From: Candidatus Eisenbergiella pullistercoris
Lineage (GTDB): Bacteria > Bacillota > Clostridia > Lachnospirales > Lachnospiraceae
DNA length: 54,640 bases
Direction of reading: 5' to 3'
Assembly: GCA_019115665.1 (NCBI GenBank)
Contig: DXDD01000102.1
Location: 1 to 54,640, forward strand
Position numbers and translations under genes: made by a program. Of the stretch, positions 14,673 to 22,927 are shown piece by piece; within the stretch, counting starts at the first letter, position 1, and each line of letters begins with the position of its first letter. A model generated the notes under the pieces. That model saw only the letters and a program-made list of their open reading frames with translations. It had not been told where the DNA came from and did not search any database.

Positions 14673-17672
14673 ATGGCAAAGACGAAGATTTTTGAACTGG
14701 CAAAAGAGCTGGGCATACAGAGCAGGGACATCATCACATTTCTGCAGAAGGAAGGGGTGGAAGCAAAAGCCGCCCAGAGTTCCATAGAGGATGAGGCAGT
14801 AAGGAAAGTACGGAAACATTTTGGCAAGAGCGAAGGAGAAAAGCGGATAGTGACAGAGGGAGAGATGAGAATGGGCGATATGCCTGAAAAGAAGGAAGTT
14901 CAGAAAGAGGCGCAGGGCGCGAAAGACCAGGCGCCCGTAAAGAAGAAAAAGAACATTATTTTTGTGAGCAACCCTCACAACAGCAAGATGCAGTCCCAGA
15001 AGGGGCAGCAGGGCGGCAGACCGGCAGGCGGCAGCGCGAGGCCGGCTTCCGGAAAGGAAGGCGCAGGACGCCAGGGAGCTTCCCAGTCCGGCAGCCGGAA
15101 CGGAGCCCGCTCCGGCGCGGGCCAGCGGAGCGGCGGAAAGATCCTGGTGGGTCAGCCGAAGCTGATCAGGCCCCTGACCAAGCCGTCTCAGCCTCAGATG
15201 CCGGATGAGCGGCTTGAGGAGCAGAAGAGGCGCAGAGAGGCGGAGGAGAGAGCCGCCAGAGAGCAGAAGGCCAGGCAGGAGCGCGAAGCTGCCGAAAAGG
15301 CGGCCAGAGAGCAGGAAGCGGCGCAGAAAGCCGCAGCTTCGGCCGGAACGGACAGAGGTGCCGAAAATGAAAAGGGTCAGAGAACGCAGAGCGCGGGAAG
15401 CGAAAACAGGCAGTCAGGGAACAGACAGCCTGAAAGGCATACGCAGGGCGCGAGAAGCGGCCGCGAGGAAAGAGGCGGACGGGACGGCAGAGACAGCCGC
15501 GACGGACGCGGCGGCCAGAACGCAAGAGGGCCGAGAAGCGCGGACGGCCAGAATCGTCCCGGCTCCGGCAGCCGTCCTGGCGGTTCTCAGAGGAGCGCGC
15601 AGGGCAGAGACGGCCGTCCGGGCGGGGCGAGACCTGGCGCGAATGGCGAGCGTCCTAATGGCGAGCGTGGACAGGGCGCGGGCGGAAGGCAGGACAATCG
15701 ATCCCGTCGTCCGGCTCCGGGCAAGGGCTTTGCTGCGGATGCTCCCGTTAAGGAAAACGAGAAGCGCAGAGAGGAAGAAAAGCGCCGCAACAGCCAGGAA
15801 AGAGACCGTCGCTCAAAGAAGGAGCATATCTACGAAGAGGACGAAGCGAAGAGCAGGCTGAAGAACAGGCCGGGCAGATTCATCAAGCCCGAGCCGGTAA
15901 AGGCGGAGCCGGAGGAGCAGATCAAGGTGATCACCCTTCCGGAGAACATCACCATTAAGGATCTGGCAGACAAGATGAAGGTTCCGGCGGCCGGAATCAT
16001 CAAGAAGCTGTTCCTGGAAGGCAAGATCGTGACGCTGAATCAGGAGATCTCCTATGAGGAAGCGGAGAGCATTGCCATTGAATACGACATCATCTGCGAG
16101 AAGGAAGTCAAGGTCGATGTGATCGAGGAGCTTCTGAAGGAGGATGAGGAGAACGAGGAGGATATGGTTCCCAGACCGCCCGTTATCTGCGTCATGGGAC
16201 ACGTTGACCATGGCAAGACCTCTCTCCTTGACGCCATCCGTAAGACCAATGTGACGGATAAGGAGGCCGGCGGCATTACCCAGCATATCGGCGCCTATAC
16301 CGTTCAGATCAACGGACAGAAGATCACCTTCCTGGATACGCCCGGACACGAAGCGTTTACGGCCATGCGTATGAGGGGAGCCAACGCCACGGATATCGCG
16401 GTTCTGGTGGTGGCGGCGGACGACGGCGTGATGCCCCAGACCGTGGAGGCCATCAGCCATGCCAGAGCGGCGGGGATCGAGATCATCGTCGCGGTGAACA
16501 AGATCGATAAGCCCAACGCAAATATCGACCGGGTGAAGCAGGAGCTTGCGGAATATGAGCTCATTCCGGAGGAATGGGGCGGAAGCACCGTGTTCGCTCC
16601 CGTATCCGCGAAGACCGGAGAGGGCATCAGCCAGCTGCTTGAGATGATCCTGCTGACGGCGGAGATCCTGGAGCTGAAGGCCAATCCGAACCGGATGGCC
16701 AGAGGACTTGTGATCGAGGCGCAGCTGGATAAGGGACGCGGCCCCGTAGCCACCGTTCTGGTGCAGAAGGGTACGCTCCATGTGGGAGACTTCATTTCCG
16801 CGGGAGCAAGCCACGGCAAGGTGCGCGCCATGATCGACGACAAGGGCAGACGGGTGAAGGAGGCAGGGCCCTCCACACCGGTGGAGATCCTCGGACTTTC
16901 GGACGTTCCGGGAGCGGGAGAGGTATTCCTTGCCCATGAAAATGATAAGGAAGCGAGAAACTACGCGGAAACCTTCATCGCGCAGAACAAGGAAAAGAAG
17001 CTGGAGGAGACCAGGTCCAAGATGTCTCTGGACGATCTGTTCAGCCAGATCCAGGAGGGCAAGCTGAAGGAACTGAACCTGATCATCAAGGCGGACGTAC
17101 AGGGCAGCGTGGAAGCGGTCAGACAGAGCCTTCTGAAGCTGTCCAACGAGGAAGTGGTGGTGAAGTGCATCCACGGCGGCGTGGGAGCCATCAACGAATC
17201 CGACGTGACCCTCGCGGCCACCTCCAACGCCATCATCATCGGCTTCAACGTGCGGCCTGACGCTACGGCAAAGGCGACCGCGGAGCGAGAGGGCGTGGAT
17301 ATCCGGCTGTATAAGGTGATCTACCAGGCGATCGAGGATGTGGAAGCGGCCATGAAGGGCATGCTGGATCCCGTCTTTGAGGAAAAGGTGATCGGCCATG
17401 CGGAGATCCGCCAGATCTTCCATGCTTCCGCAGTGGGAAATATCGCCGGCGCCTATGTGCTGGACGGAGAATTCCGGCGTGACTGCAAGGTGCGCATAAC
17501 CAGAGAGGGAGACCAGATCTATGAAGGAAAGCTGGCGAGCCTGAAGCGTTTCAAGGACGACGTGAAGGAGGTCCGTTCGGGCTTTGAATGCGGCCTTGTA
17601 TTCGACGGCTTCGACCAGATTCAGGAAGGCGATATCGTGGAAGCCTATATCATGGTGGAGGTGCCCAGGTAA
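14673..17672 (+). CDS. infB: Translation initiation factor IF-2
   Basis: 999 residues, long for IF-2. It delivers initiator tRNA to the 30S subunit and hydrolyses GTP on subunit joining. The first ~60 residues hold an IF2_N domain. Residues ~80-390 form a long Gly/Arg/Ser/Gln-rich, low-complexity linker. A second IF2_N-like region ([20 protein letters not shown]) follows. The G domain has G1 GHVDHGKT at 509-516, [14 protein letters not shown] and SAKTGEG. Domains II-IV end in a beta-barrel ([15 protein letters not shown]). The linker, whose length accounts for the extra size, is arginine-rich and may bind RNA or simply be disordered. Confidence 0.97.
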   Translation: MAKTKIFELAKELGIQSRDIITFLQKEGVEAKAAQSSIEDEAVRKVRKHFGKSEGEKRIVTEGEMRMGDMPEKKEVQKEAQGAKDQAPVKKKKNIIFVSNPHNSKMQSQKGQQGGRPAGGSARPASGKEGAGRQGASQSGSRNGARSGAGQRSGGKILVGQPKLIRPLTKPSQPQMPDERLEEQKRRREAEERAAREQKARQEREAAEKAAREQEAAQKAAASAGTDRGAENEKGQRTQSAGSENRQSGNRQPERHTQGARSGREERGGRDGRDSRDGRGGQNARGPRSADGQNRPGSGSRPGGSQRSAQGRDGRPGGARPGANGERPNGERGQGAGGRQDNRSRRPAPGKGFAADAPVKENEKRREEEKRRNSQERDRRSKKEHIYEEDEAKSRLKNRPGRFIKPEPVKAEPEEQIKVITLPENITIKDLADKMKVPAAGIIKKLFLEGKIVTLNQEISYEEAESIAIEYDIICEKEVKVDVIEELLKEDEENEEDMVPRPPVICVMGHVDHGKTSLLDAIRKTNVTDKEAGGITQHIGAYTVQINGQKITFLDTPGHEAFTAMRMRGANATDIAVLVVAADDGVMPQTVEAISHARAAGIEIIVAVNKIDKPNANIDRVKQELAEYELIPEEWGGSTVFAPVSAKTGEGISQLLEMILLTAEILELKANPNRMARGLVIEAQLDKGRGPVATVLVQKGTLHVGDFISAGASHGKVRAMIDDKGRRVKEAGPSTPVEILGLSDVPGAGEVFLAHENDKEARNYAETFIAQNKEKKLEETRSKMSLDDLFSQIQEGKLKELNLIIKADVQGSVEAVRQSLLKLSNEEVVVKCIHGGVGAINESDVTLAATSNAIIIGFNVRPDATAKATAEREGVDIRLYKVIYQAIEDVEAAMKGMLDPVFEEKVIGHAEIRQIFHASAVGNIAGAYVLDGEFRRDCKVRITREGDQIYEGKLASLKRFKDDVKEVRSGFECGLVFDGFDQIQEGDIVEAYIMVEVPR

Positions 17673-17683
17673 GGCAGTTTGTG

Positions 17684-17761
17684 CCGGAGCGTCACAAATT
17701 GCCCTTCGGCATCCGGGAAATCGCATGCGCGATTTCCATTTGCCCCGTCGCTACGCTCCGG
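17684..17761. repeat. Nested palindromic element between infB and rbfA
   Basis: Outer arms CCGGAGCG (17684-17691) and CGCTCCGG (17754-17761) enclose an inner perfect palindromic stem, GGAAATCGC (17716-17724) with GCGATTTCC (17729-17737). The 78-nt block fills the 102-bp gap and ends 13 bp before the rbfA start. No T-run follows. It could be a REP-like element or an mRNA-processing hairpin. Confidence 0.7.
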
Positions 17762-17774
17762 AACGAGGAATATT

Positions 17775-18146
17775 ATGAGAAAAAACAGCATTAAAAATAC
17801 GCGGATCAACGCCCAGGTACAGCAGGTGCTTGCGGAAACGATCCGCGGAGAGATCAAGGATCCCAGGATCGCGCCCTTCACCTCCGTGGTGGCGGTGGAG
17901 GTCGCGCCGGATCTGAAAACCTGCCGGGCCTGGATCAGCGTGCTGGGGGATGAGAAGGCACAGGAGGATACGCTGGCAGGATTAAAAAGCGCGGAAGGGT
18001 TCCTGAAAAGCCGTCTGGCAAAGGAGATCAATCTGCGCATCACGCCGGAAATTACCTTTGTGATGGATCAGTCCATCGCATACGGCGTGAACATGTCGCA
18101 TAAAATTGACGAAGTAATGGAAAAAGAGCGGAGGGAGGAGGAATAA
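17775..18146 (+). CDS. rbfA: Ribosome-binding factor A
   Basis: 123 residues, normal for RbfA, a cold-shock-related KH-fold protein that binds immature 30S subunits near helix 1 of 16S rRNA. Recognised from INAQVQQVLAETIRGEIKDPRI, VVAVEVAPDLKTCRAWISVLG and LRITPEITFVMDQSI. The ATG at 17775 follows GAGGA. The open frame extends upstream to 17679 only through the palindromic element, so the inner start is preferred. It is directly followed by nrnA. Confidence 0.95.
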   Translation: MRKNSIKNTRINAQVQQVLAETIRGEIKDPRIAPFTSVVAVEVAPDLKTCRAWISVLGDEKAQEDTLAGLKSAEGFLKSRLAKEINLRITPEITFVMDQSIAYGVNMSHKIDEVMEKERREEE

Positions 18147-19121
18147 ATGTCCATGAACCTTCTGGAGGAATGCAGGGGAGCCAAAAGAATCGGAATCAGC
18201 GGACACATCCGTCCGGACGGAGACTGCATCGGAGCCTGTATGGGACTGTATCTTTATCTGAAAAAAGAGATTCCGCAGGCAGACGTGCAGGTTTTTCTGG
18301 AAAAACCGGCGGACATTTACGGCTGCATCAGCGGGATCGGGGATGTGGACAGCGCGTACGGCGAGCAGGAACCGTTTGACGTTTTTTTCGCGCTGGATAC
18401 CTCGGACGACAGGCTTGGGGAGGCGCAGCCCTATTTTGAAAAGGCGGGGAAACGGATCAATATCGATCATCATATCAGCAATGCCGGCGGCTGCGGAGAG
18501 AAAAACTTCGTAGATCCGCATGCCAGCTCCACCAGCGAGCTGATTTACCGGCTGATCGGAAAGGAAGGAACGGACCGGGAGATCGCGGAAGCGCTCTACA
18601 TGGGAATGGCGCACGATACGGGATGCTTCCAGTATTCCTGCACCTCTCCGGATACCCTCAGGGCCGCGGCGGAGCTGATCTCCTACGGCTTTGATTTCAG
18701 CAGGCTGATCCAGGAAACCTTTTACGAGAAAACCTATCTGCAGACACAGATCCTGGGACGGGCGCTTCTGGAAAGCATCCGCTTTATGGACGGGCGCTGC
18801 GTGGTCAGCGTCCTGAGCCGCAAGACCCTGGATTTTTACGGAGCCGGGCCGCAGGACCTGGAAGGGATCGTGAGCCAGCTTCGCAGCGTCAAGGATGTGG
18901 AATGCGCCATCTTCATGTATGAAACCAGAGTACAGGAATATAAGGTAAGCCTGCGTTCCACGGAAAAGGTGGATGTGGCGGCCATCGCCTCCTATTTCGG
19001 CGGCGGCGGCCATGTGCGGGCAGCCGGCTGCACCATGCTGGGAACCGCCTACGATGTCATCAACAATCTGTCCCTTCATATCGAGAGGCAGCTGGACGGC
19101 GCGGACGGGGAAAAAGACTGA
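18147..19121 (+). CDS. nrnA: Bifunctional oligoribonuclease/PAP phosphatase NrnA
   Basis: 324 residues of the DHH-DHHA1 family. It degrades short RNA oligonucleotides (nanoRNA) and dephosphorylates 3'-phosphoadenosine 5'-phosphate. Metal-binding motifs are GHIRPDGDCIGA (residues 19-30), a first Asp block FFALDTSDD and the DHH motif NIDHHISN near residue 106. The substrate-binding GGGHVRAAG of DHHA1 lies around residue 285. The ATG at 18147 directly follows the rbfA stop, with GGAGGAGG just upstream. Position between rbfA and truB is standard for Firmicutes. Confidence 0.95.
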   Translation: MSMNLLEECRGAKRIGISGHIRPDGDCIGACMGLYLYLKKEIPQADVQVFLEKPADIYGCISGIGDVDSAYGEQEPFDVFFALDTSDDRLGEAQPYFEKAGKRINIDHHISNAGGCGEKNFVDPHASSTSELIYRLIGKEGTDREIAEALYMGMAHDTGCFQYSCTSPDTLRAAAELISYGFDFSRLIQETFYEKTYLQTQILGRALLESIRFMDGRCVVSVLSRKTLDFYGAGPQDLEGIVSQLRSVKDVECAIFMYETRVQEYKVSLRSTEKVDVAAIASYFGGGGHVRAAGCTMLGTAYDVINNLSLHIERQLDGADGEKD

Positions 19122-19122
19122 A

Positions 19123-20148
19123 ATGATGAAGAACGGCGTATTGAATGTATATAAGGAAGCCGGCTTTACCTCTCACGATGTGGTGGCGAAGCTGCGCGGC
19201 ATATGCGGCCAGAAAAAGATCGGCCATACAGGTACCCTGGACCCGGATGCGGTCGGGGTACTTCCCGTCTGTCTGGGAAACGCGACAAAGCTCTGCGACC
19301 TGCTTGCCGGAGAAACCAAGGAATATGAGGCCGTGCTGCTTCTGGGAAGGACGACGGATACCCAGGATCTTACCGGAACCGTGCTGGAGGAGCGTCCCGT
19401 GACGGCGGATGAAAAGGAGGCGCGGGAGGCGGTGCTTTCCTTCCTCGGGGAGTACGATCAGATCCCGCCCATGTACTCCGCTCTCAAGGTGAACGGAAAG
19501 AAGCTGTATGAGCTGGCAAGAGCAGGCAAAGAGGTGGAGCGCCGCCCCAGAAGGGTGCGGATCGATTCCCTTGAGATCCTGAAAACGGAGCTGCCGGAGA
19601 TCACCTTCCGGGTGGAGTGCTCCAAAGGGACCTATATCCGTACGCTCTGCGACGATATCGGAAGAAAGCTTGGCTGCGGCGGGACCATGAAGAGCCTGAA
19701 GCGCACGCGGGTGGGAAGGTTCGAGATCGCACAGGCGCGCACGCTGAAGGAACTGGAAGCGCTGGCGGGAGAGGGGCGTCTGGAGGAGGCGCTGATCCCG
19801 GTGGAGGAGCTGTTTGCGGGCTGTCCCCGCCTGATGGTAAAGCCCGAATGGGGGCGGCTGGTGCGAAACGGAAACGAGCTGTTTCCAGAGCAGGTGCTCC
19901 GGCAGGACGGGGCGGCGGACCGCCGCGAAAACCCGGCGGATCCAGGCAGGGCGTCCGCAGCTTCGGCAGATCCTCGCGGCAGGGCGTCCGCAGCTTCGGC
20001 GGATCCTCCCGGCAGGGCATCCGCTGAGACGGATCCCGGATGGTTCCGGGTCTGCGGGCCGGACGGCGTCTTTTACGGTATTTATGAGCTTTGTCCGGAG
20101 AGGGGAGAAAAGGGCAGCTATCGTCCGGTAAAAATGTTTTTGACGTGA
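19123..20148 (+). CDS. truB: tRNA pseudouridine(55) synthase TruB
   Basis: 341 residues. It makes pseudouridine 55 in the T-loop of tRNAs. The catalytic Asp is D40 in GHTGTLDPDA. KLPPMYSALKVNGK-type sequence (IPPMYSALKVNGKKLYELAR) and CSKGTYIRTLCDDIG are further signature blocks. The ATG at 19123, two bases after the nrnA stop, was chosen; an adjacent ATG at 19126 is equally possible. The C-terminal region carries an unusual in-frame insertion of three ~11-residue PGRASAASADP-like repeats (DNA repeat 19945-20039) before the final FYGIYELCPERG segment, making the protein about 40 residues longer than usual. Confidence 0.95.
   Translation: MMKNGVLNVYKEAGFTSHDVVAKLRGICGQKKIGHTGTLDPDAVGVLPVCLGNATKLCDLLAGETKEYEAVLLLGRTTDTQDLTGTVLEERPVTADEKEAREAVLSFLGEYDQIPPMYSALKVNGKKLYELARAGKEVERRPRRVRIDSLEILKTELPEITFRVECSKGTYIRTLCDDIGRKLGCGGTMKSLKRTRVGRFEIAQARTLKELEALAGEGRLEEALIPVEELFAGCPRLMVKPEWGRLVRNGNELFPEQVLRQDGAADRRENPADPGRASAASADPRGRASAASADPPGRASAETDPGWFRVCGPDGVFYGIYELCPERGEKGSYRPVKMFLT
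19945..20039. repeat. 33-nt in-frame minisatellite in truB
   Basis: Units begin GGCAGGGC at 19945, 19978 and 20011. The first two are nearly identical over 33 nt; the third is diverged and shorter. They encode 11-residue repeats. Confidence 0.9.
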
Positions 20149-20167
20149 GCGAAACAGGAGTGATGGG

Positions 20168-21088
20168 ATGCAGATCATTTCGGGAACGACGGAATTTGAA
20201 TGCGATATGAATACGGCGGCGGCGATCGGCAAATTTGACGGCGTCCATCTGGGCCACAGGAGGCTTCTGGAAAATATCCTGAAGGCCAGGGAGGACGGCC
20301 TGGCCGCCGCCGTGTTTACCTTTGATCCTCCGCCGGGCGTTTTTTTTACCGGGAAACCCCAGCAGGGACTCATGACGAAGGAAGAGAAGCGGCGCTGCTT
20401 CCGGGAGATGGGTGTGGACATCCTCATTGAGTTTCCTCTGAACGCGAAAACGGCGGCGACTCCTGCGGAGGATTTCATACGGGATATCCTCTGCGGCAAA
20501 ATGCACGTGAAATATCTGGCGGCAGGTACGGATCTTTCCTTCGGAAAAGGAGGAAAAGGGGACTGGCATCTTCTGCAGGCGCTTTCCGGAAAGCTGGGAT
20601 ACCAGGCGGAGATCATCGACAAGATCCTGTACAACGGCAGGGAAATCAGCTCCACCTATGTGCGGGAGACGGTACAGAAGGGAGAAATGGAGCTTGCGGC
20701 AAAGCTCCTCGGCGCGCCCTACTGCGTTTCCGGGCGGGTGATGCACGGAAAACGGCTGGGAAGGACGCTGGGCATGCCTACCGTCAACCTCCTTCCGGAA
20801 AAGGACAAGCTCCTTCCGCCGAGCGGCGTCTATTTTTCCCGCCTGAGCTTTTCCGGCGTCAGCTTTCCCGGGATCACCAACATCGGCTGCCGTCCCACGG
20901 TGAGCGATTCCGGACAGATGAGCGTGGAAACCTATCTGTATGACTTTGACAGCGAGATTTACGGGGAATATGTGGAGGTGAGCCTGTACTCCTTCGACAG
21001 GCCGGAGCGGAAATTTTCCGGCATCCCGGAGCTGAAACAGAATATGGAAGCGGATATCGCCCGGGGACGCCGGTACTGGTATGAATGA
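20168..21088 (+). CDS. ribF: Bifunctional riboflavin kinase/FAD synthetase
   Basis: 306 residues, typical. It converts riboflavin to FMN and then to FAD. The N-terminal FAD synthetase (nucleotidyltransferase) domain has AAIGKFDGVHLGHRRLL (residues 18-34). The C-terminal riboflavin kinase domain begins near residue 190 with HGKRLGRTLGMPTVNLLP and ends in the VETYLYDFDSEIYGEYVEV barrel. The ATG at 20168 follows GGAGTGATGGG. Last gene of the rimP-to-ribF cluster. Confidence 0.96.
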   Translation: MQIISGTTEFECDMNTAAAIGKFDGVHLGHRRLLENILKAREDGLAAAVFTFDPPPGVFFTGKPQQGLMTKEEKRRCFREMGVDILIEFPLNAKTAATPAEDFIRDILCGKMHVKYLAAGTDLSFGKGGKGDWHLLQALSGKLGYQAEIIDKILYNGREISSTYVRETVQKGEMELAAKLLGAPYCVSGRVMHGKRLGRTLGMPTVNLLPEKDKLLPPSGVYFSRLSFSGVSFPGITNIGCRPTVSDSGQMSVETYLYDFDSEIYGEYVEVSLYSFDRPERKFSGIPELKQNMEADIARGRRYWYE

Positions 21089-21136
21089 GTGCCGGCCTTT
21101 TCCGGGCTTTTCCATGTCCGACCGCCCGCGAACCTC

Positions 21137-21165
21137 TTGACAGGGCAGGCGGTTTCTCCTATAAT
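21137..21165 (+). promoter_or_regulatory. Consensus sigma-A promoter of the NlpC/P60 gene
   Basis: TTGACA (21137-21142), a 17-bp spacer, TATAAT (21160-21165). Both hexamers match consensus exactly. Confidence 0.92.
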
Positions 21166-21174
21166 AAACGAGGA

Positions 21175-21191
21175 TGTAACATATTTGTAAT
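21175..21191 (+). promoter_or_regulatory. WalR-type box
   Basis: TGTAAC (21175-21180), 5 nt, TGTAAT (21186-21191) exactly fits the WalR consensus TGTWAH-N5-TGTWAH of B. subtilis and S. aureus. It begins 9 bp after the -10 box, at or just past the start site, where bound regulator would be expected to repress. The target gene is a cell-wall hydrolase, the usual class of WalR regulon member. Confidence 0.7.
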
Positions 21192-21267
21192 ATTTTGAAA
21201 GAGTTCTGTAAGGAATGCGGCCGGTTCCGCATCCTGCAGCGGTCATACAACAGGAGAAGAACGGTCT

Positions 21268-22302
21268 ATGGGAAGAAAAGGAACGAAAGCGATCGGATTA
21301 CTGGCTGTCAGCGCCGTACTCTGGACAGGGCTGTATATGCCCGCCGACGCGGCGGGCGTGACCGCAGTTCCTTCCGCGGGAGTGGGGCAGATCCTGGAGG
21401 CGGATCTGGCCGAGGAGGATTATCTTGCCGCGGCGGAGGAAGCGAAGAATGAGAGAAGAGCCATTTACGGCTTCAGCAATCTGGGCATCGCCAATGTATC
21501 CAATTATCTGAACGTGAGAGAGGAGCCCTCCGAGGACGGCAAGCTGGTGGGCAAGATGAGCAAAAACAGCGGCTGCGAGGTCTATGACATCACGGACGGC
21601 TGGGCGCATATCAAGTCGGGAAGGGTGACCGGCTATGTGAAGGCGGAGTTCCTCCTGACCGGAAAGGACGCGAGGGACCGCGCGGATCAGGTCGCGACGG
21701 ATATGGCGGTCTGCAATTCCGGAGGCCTTCGCGTGCGCGAGGAGCCCAGCACGGAAAGCCCGGTCATCACTCTGGTGGCGGAAGGCGAGGAGCTGGAGGT
21801 CGTGGAGCAGCTGGACGGCTGGGTGAAGATCATGCTGGACGACGAGGAAGCCTATGTTTCCGCGGATTATGTGGATATCGCCAAGAAGCTGGAGCGCGCG
21901 GTGACGCAGACCGAGCTGGTGTACGGCAAGGGCGTTTCCGATGTGCGGGTGGATCTGGTCAACTACGCGAAGCAGTTCCTGGGGAATCCCTATGTCTGGG
22001 GCGGAACCAGCCTGACCAACGGAGCGGACTGCTCCGGCTTTGTGCAGAGCGTTTTCAAAAAGTACGGCGTGTCCCTGCCCAGGACGTCCTCCGCGCAGAG
22101 CGCGGTGGGAAGCAAGGTCAGCCTGTCCGAGGCGCAGCCCGGCGATCTGGTCTTCTACGCGAAGAACGGAAGAGTCAACCACGTGGCGATCTATATCGGA
22201 AGCGGCCAGGTGATCCATGCCAGCAACGAACGGACCGGCATCAAGATCTCCAACGCCTCCTATCGTACCCCCTATGCGGTGAAGCGTGTGCTGAGCAATT
22301 AA
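21268..22302 (+). CDS. Secreted NlpC/P60 peptidoglycan endopeptidase with two SH3 domains
   Basis: 344 residues. It should cut the D-gamma-glutamyl-diamino acid bond of stem peptides at the cell wall. An N-terminal signal peptide (GLLAVSAVLWTGLYMPADA) is followed by two bacterial SH3 domains (YLNVREEPSEDGKLVGKM... and LRVREEPSTESPVITLV...). The C-terminal NlpC/P60 domain has triad C255 (GADCSGFV), H305 (VNHVAIY) and H317 (VIHAS). The ATG at 21268 follows GGAGAAG. It is monocistronic, with a consensus promoter and a WalR-type box, so control by cell-wall homeostasis is likely. Confidence 0.95.
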   Translation: MGRKGTKAIGLLAVSAVLWTGLYMPADAAGVTAVPSAGVGQILEADLAEEDYLAAAEEAKNERRAIYGFSNLGIANVSNYLNVREEPSEDGKLVGKMSKNSGCEVYDITDGWAHIKSGRVTGYVKAEFLLTGKDARDRADQVATDMAVCNSGGLRVREEPSTESPVITLVAEGEELEVVEQLDGWVKIMLDDEEAYVSADYVDIAKKLERAVTQTELVYGKGVSDVRVDLVNYAKQFLGNPYVWGGTSLTNGADCSGFVQSVFKKYGVSLPRTSSAQSAVGSKVSLSEAQPGDLVFYAKNGRVNHVAIYIGSGQVIHASNERTGIKISNASYRTPYAVKRVLSN

Positions 22303-22347
22303 GGATTTGCGTGTGACAGGCAGCCGCAGAGCAGCTGAAAATTAGGA

Positions 22348-22376
22348 TTTACATATCGCGGCAGTTGTGCTATACT
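22348..22376 (+). promoter_or_regulatory. Promoter of rpsO (and probably pnp)
   Basis: TTTACA (22348-22353), a 17-bp spacer, TATACT (22371-22376), with an extended -10 TG at 22368-22369. An approximately 85-nt GC-rich leader precedes rpsO and could carry an S15-binding structure, but no defined fold was assigned. Confidence 0.85.
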
Positions 22377-22469
22377 GCTACCGTATGAGTTCAGCCCCTG
22401 CCCGGGCGACGGAGTCTCCGGCCTTGTCCTGGTGGGCGGCGGTCAAGAGAAAGAAAGGAGAAAACACCG

Positions 22470-22736
22470 ATGATTTCCAAAGAGAAGAAGACTGCAATCA
22501 TCAAAGAGTATGCCAGATGCGAGGGCGATACCGGTTCACCGGAGGTTCAGATCGCGGTTCTCACCGAGAGAATCAGAGAGCTGACCGAGCATCTGCAGAA
22601 CAACCCCAAGGATCATCATTCCAGAAGAGGACTTCTGAAGATGGTCGGACAGAGAAGAGGTATGCTGGATTATCTGAAGAATAAGGATATCGAGAGATAC
22701 CGTTCCCTGATCGAGAGACTTGGACTGAGAAAGTAA
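22470..22736 (+). CDS. rpsO: 30S ribosomal protein S15
   Basis: 88 residues, full length. S15 nucleates the central domain of 16S rRNA. Signature blocks are [33 protein letters not shown] and [14 protein letters not shown]. The ATG at 22470 follows AGAAAGGAG. It is followed by pnp, the usual rpsO-pnp pairing; in many bacteria S15 represses its own translation. Confidence 0.98.
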   Translation: MISKEKKTAIIKEYARCEGDTGSPEVQIAVLTERIRELTEHLQNNPKDHHSRRGLLKMVGQRRGMLDYLKNKDIERYRSLIERLGLRK

Positions 22737-22756
22737 GGCAAAACGAGGCGGATGTG

Positions 22757-22778
22757 GTTCCGGCGCAGGCCGGAACCC
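22757..22778 (+). other. Hairpin between rpsO and pnp
   Basis: Perfect 9-bp stem GGTTCCGGC (22757-22765), loop GCAG, GCCGGAACC (22770-22778). No clean T-run follows, so partial termination or an RNase processing site is more likely than strong termination. Confidence 0.7.
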
Positions 22779-22812
22779 GCCGCCTTCTTCCTGTTCAGGA
22801 CAGAAAGATTCT

Positions 22813-22869
22813 CCGAGACCACTGACAGCGGCATTTCCCCGCAGGAAGTGTCCCTGTCAGTAGTTTCGG
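22813..22869 (+). promoter_or_regulatory. Long hairpin in the pnp leader
   Basis: CCGAGACCACTGACAG (22813-22828) pairs with CTGTCAGTAGTTTCGG (22854-22869) over 16 bp with two G-U pairs, enclosing 25 nt. It ends about 60 nt before the pnp start. In E. coli a comparable leader stem is cut by RNase III and used by PNPase to repress itself; the same role here is inferred. Confidence 0.6.
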
Positions 22870-22927
22870 CGTCTTCTGCCTGGACCGGACGCAAGCAGCA
22901 AAAAGATTCAGGAAAAGGAGAAACGAG

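Noticed and set aside
15813..17726. 637-codon minus-strand open frame
   Set aside because: Antisense shadow of infB; no motif and implausible composition.
19601..21250. 549-codon minus-strand open frame
   Set aside because: Antisense to truB and ribF; no domains and no ribosome-binding site.
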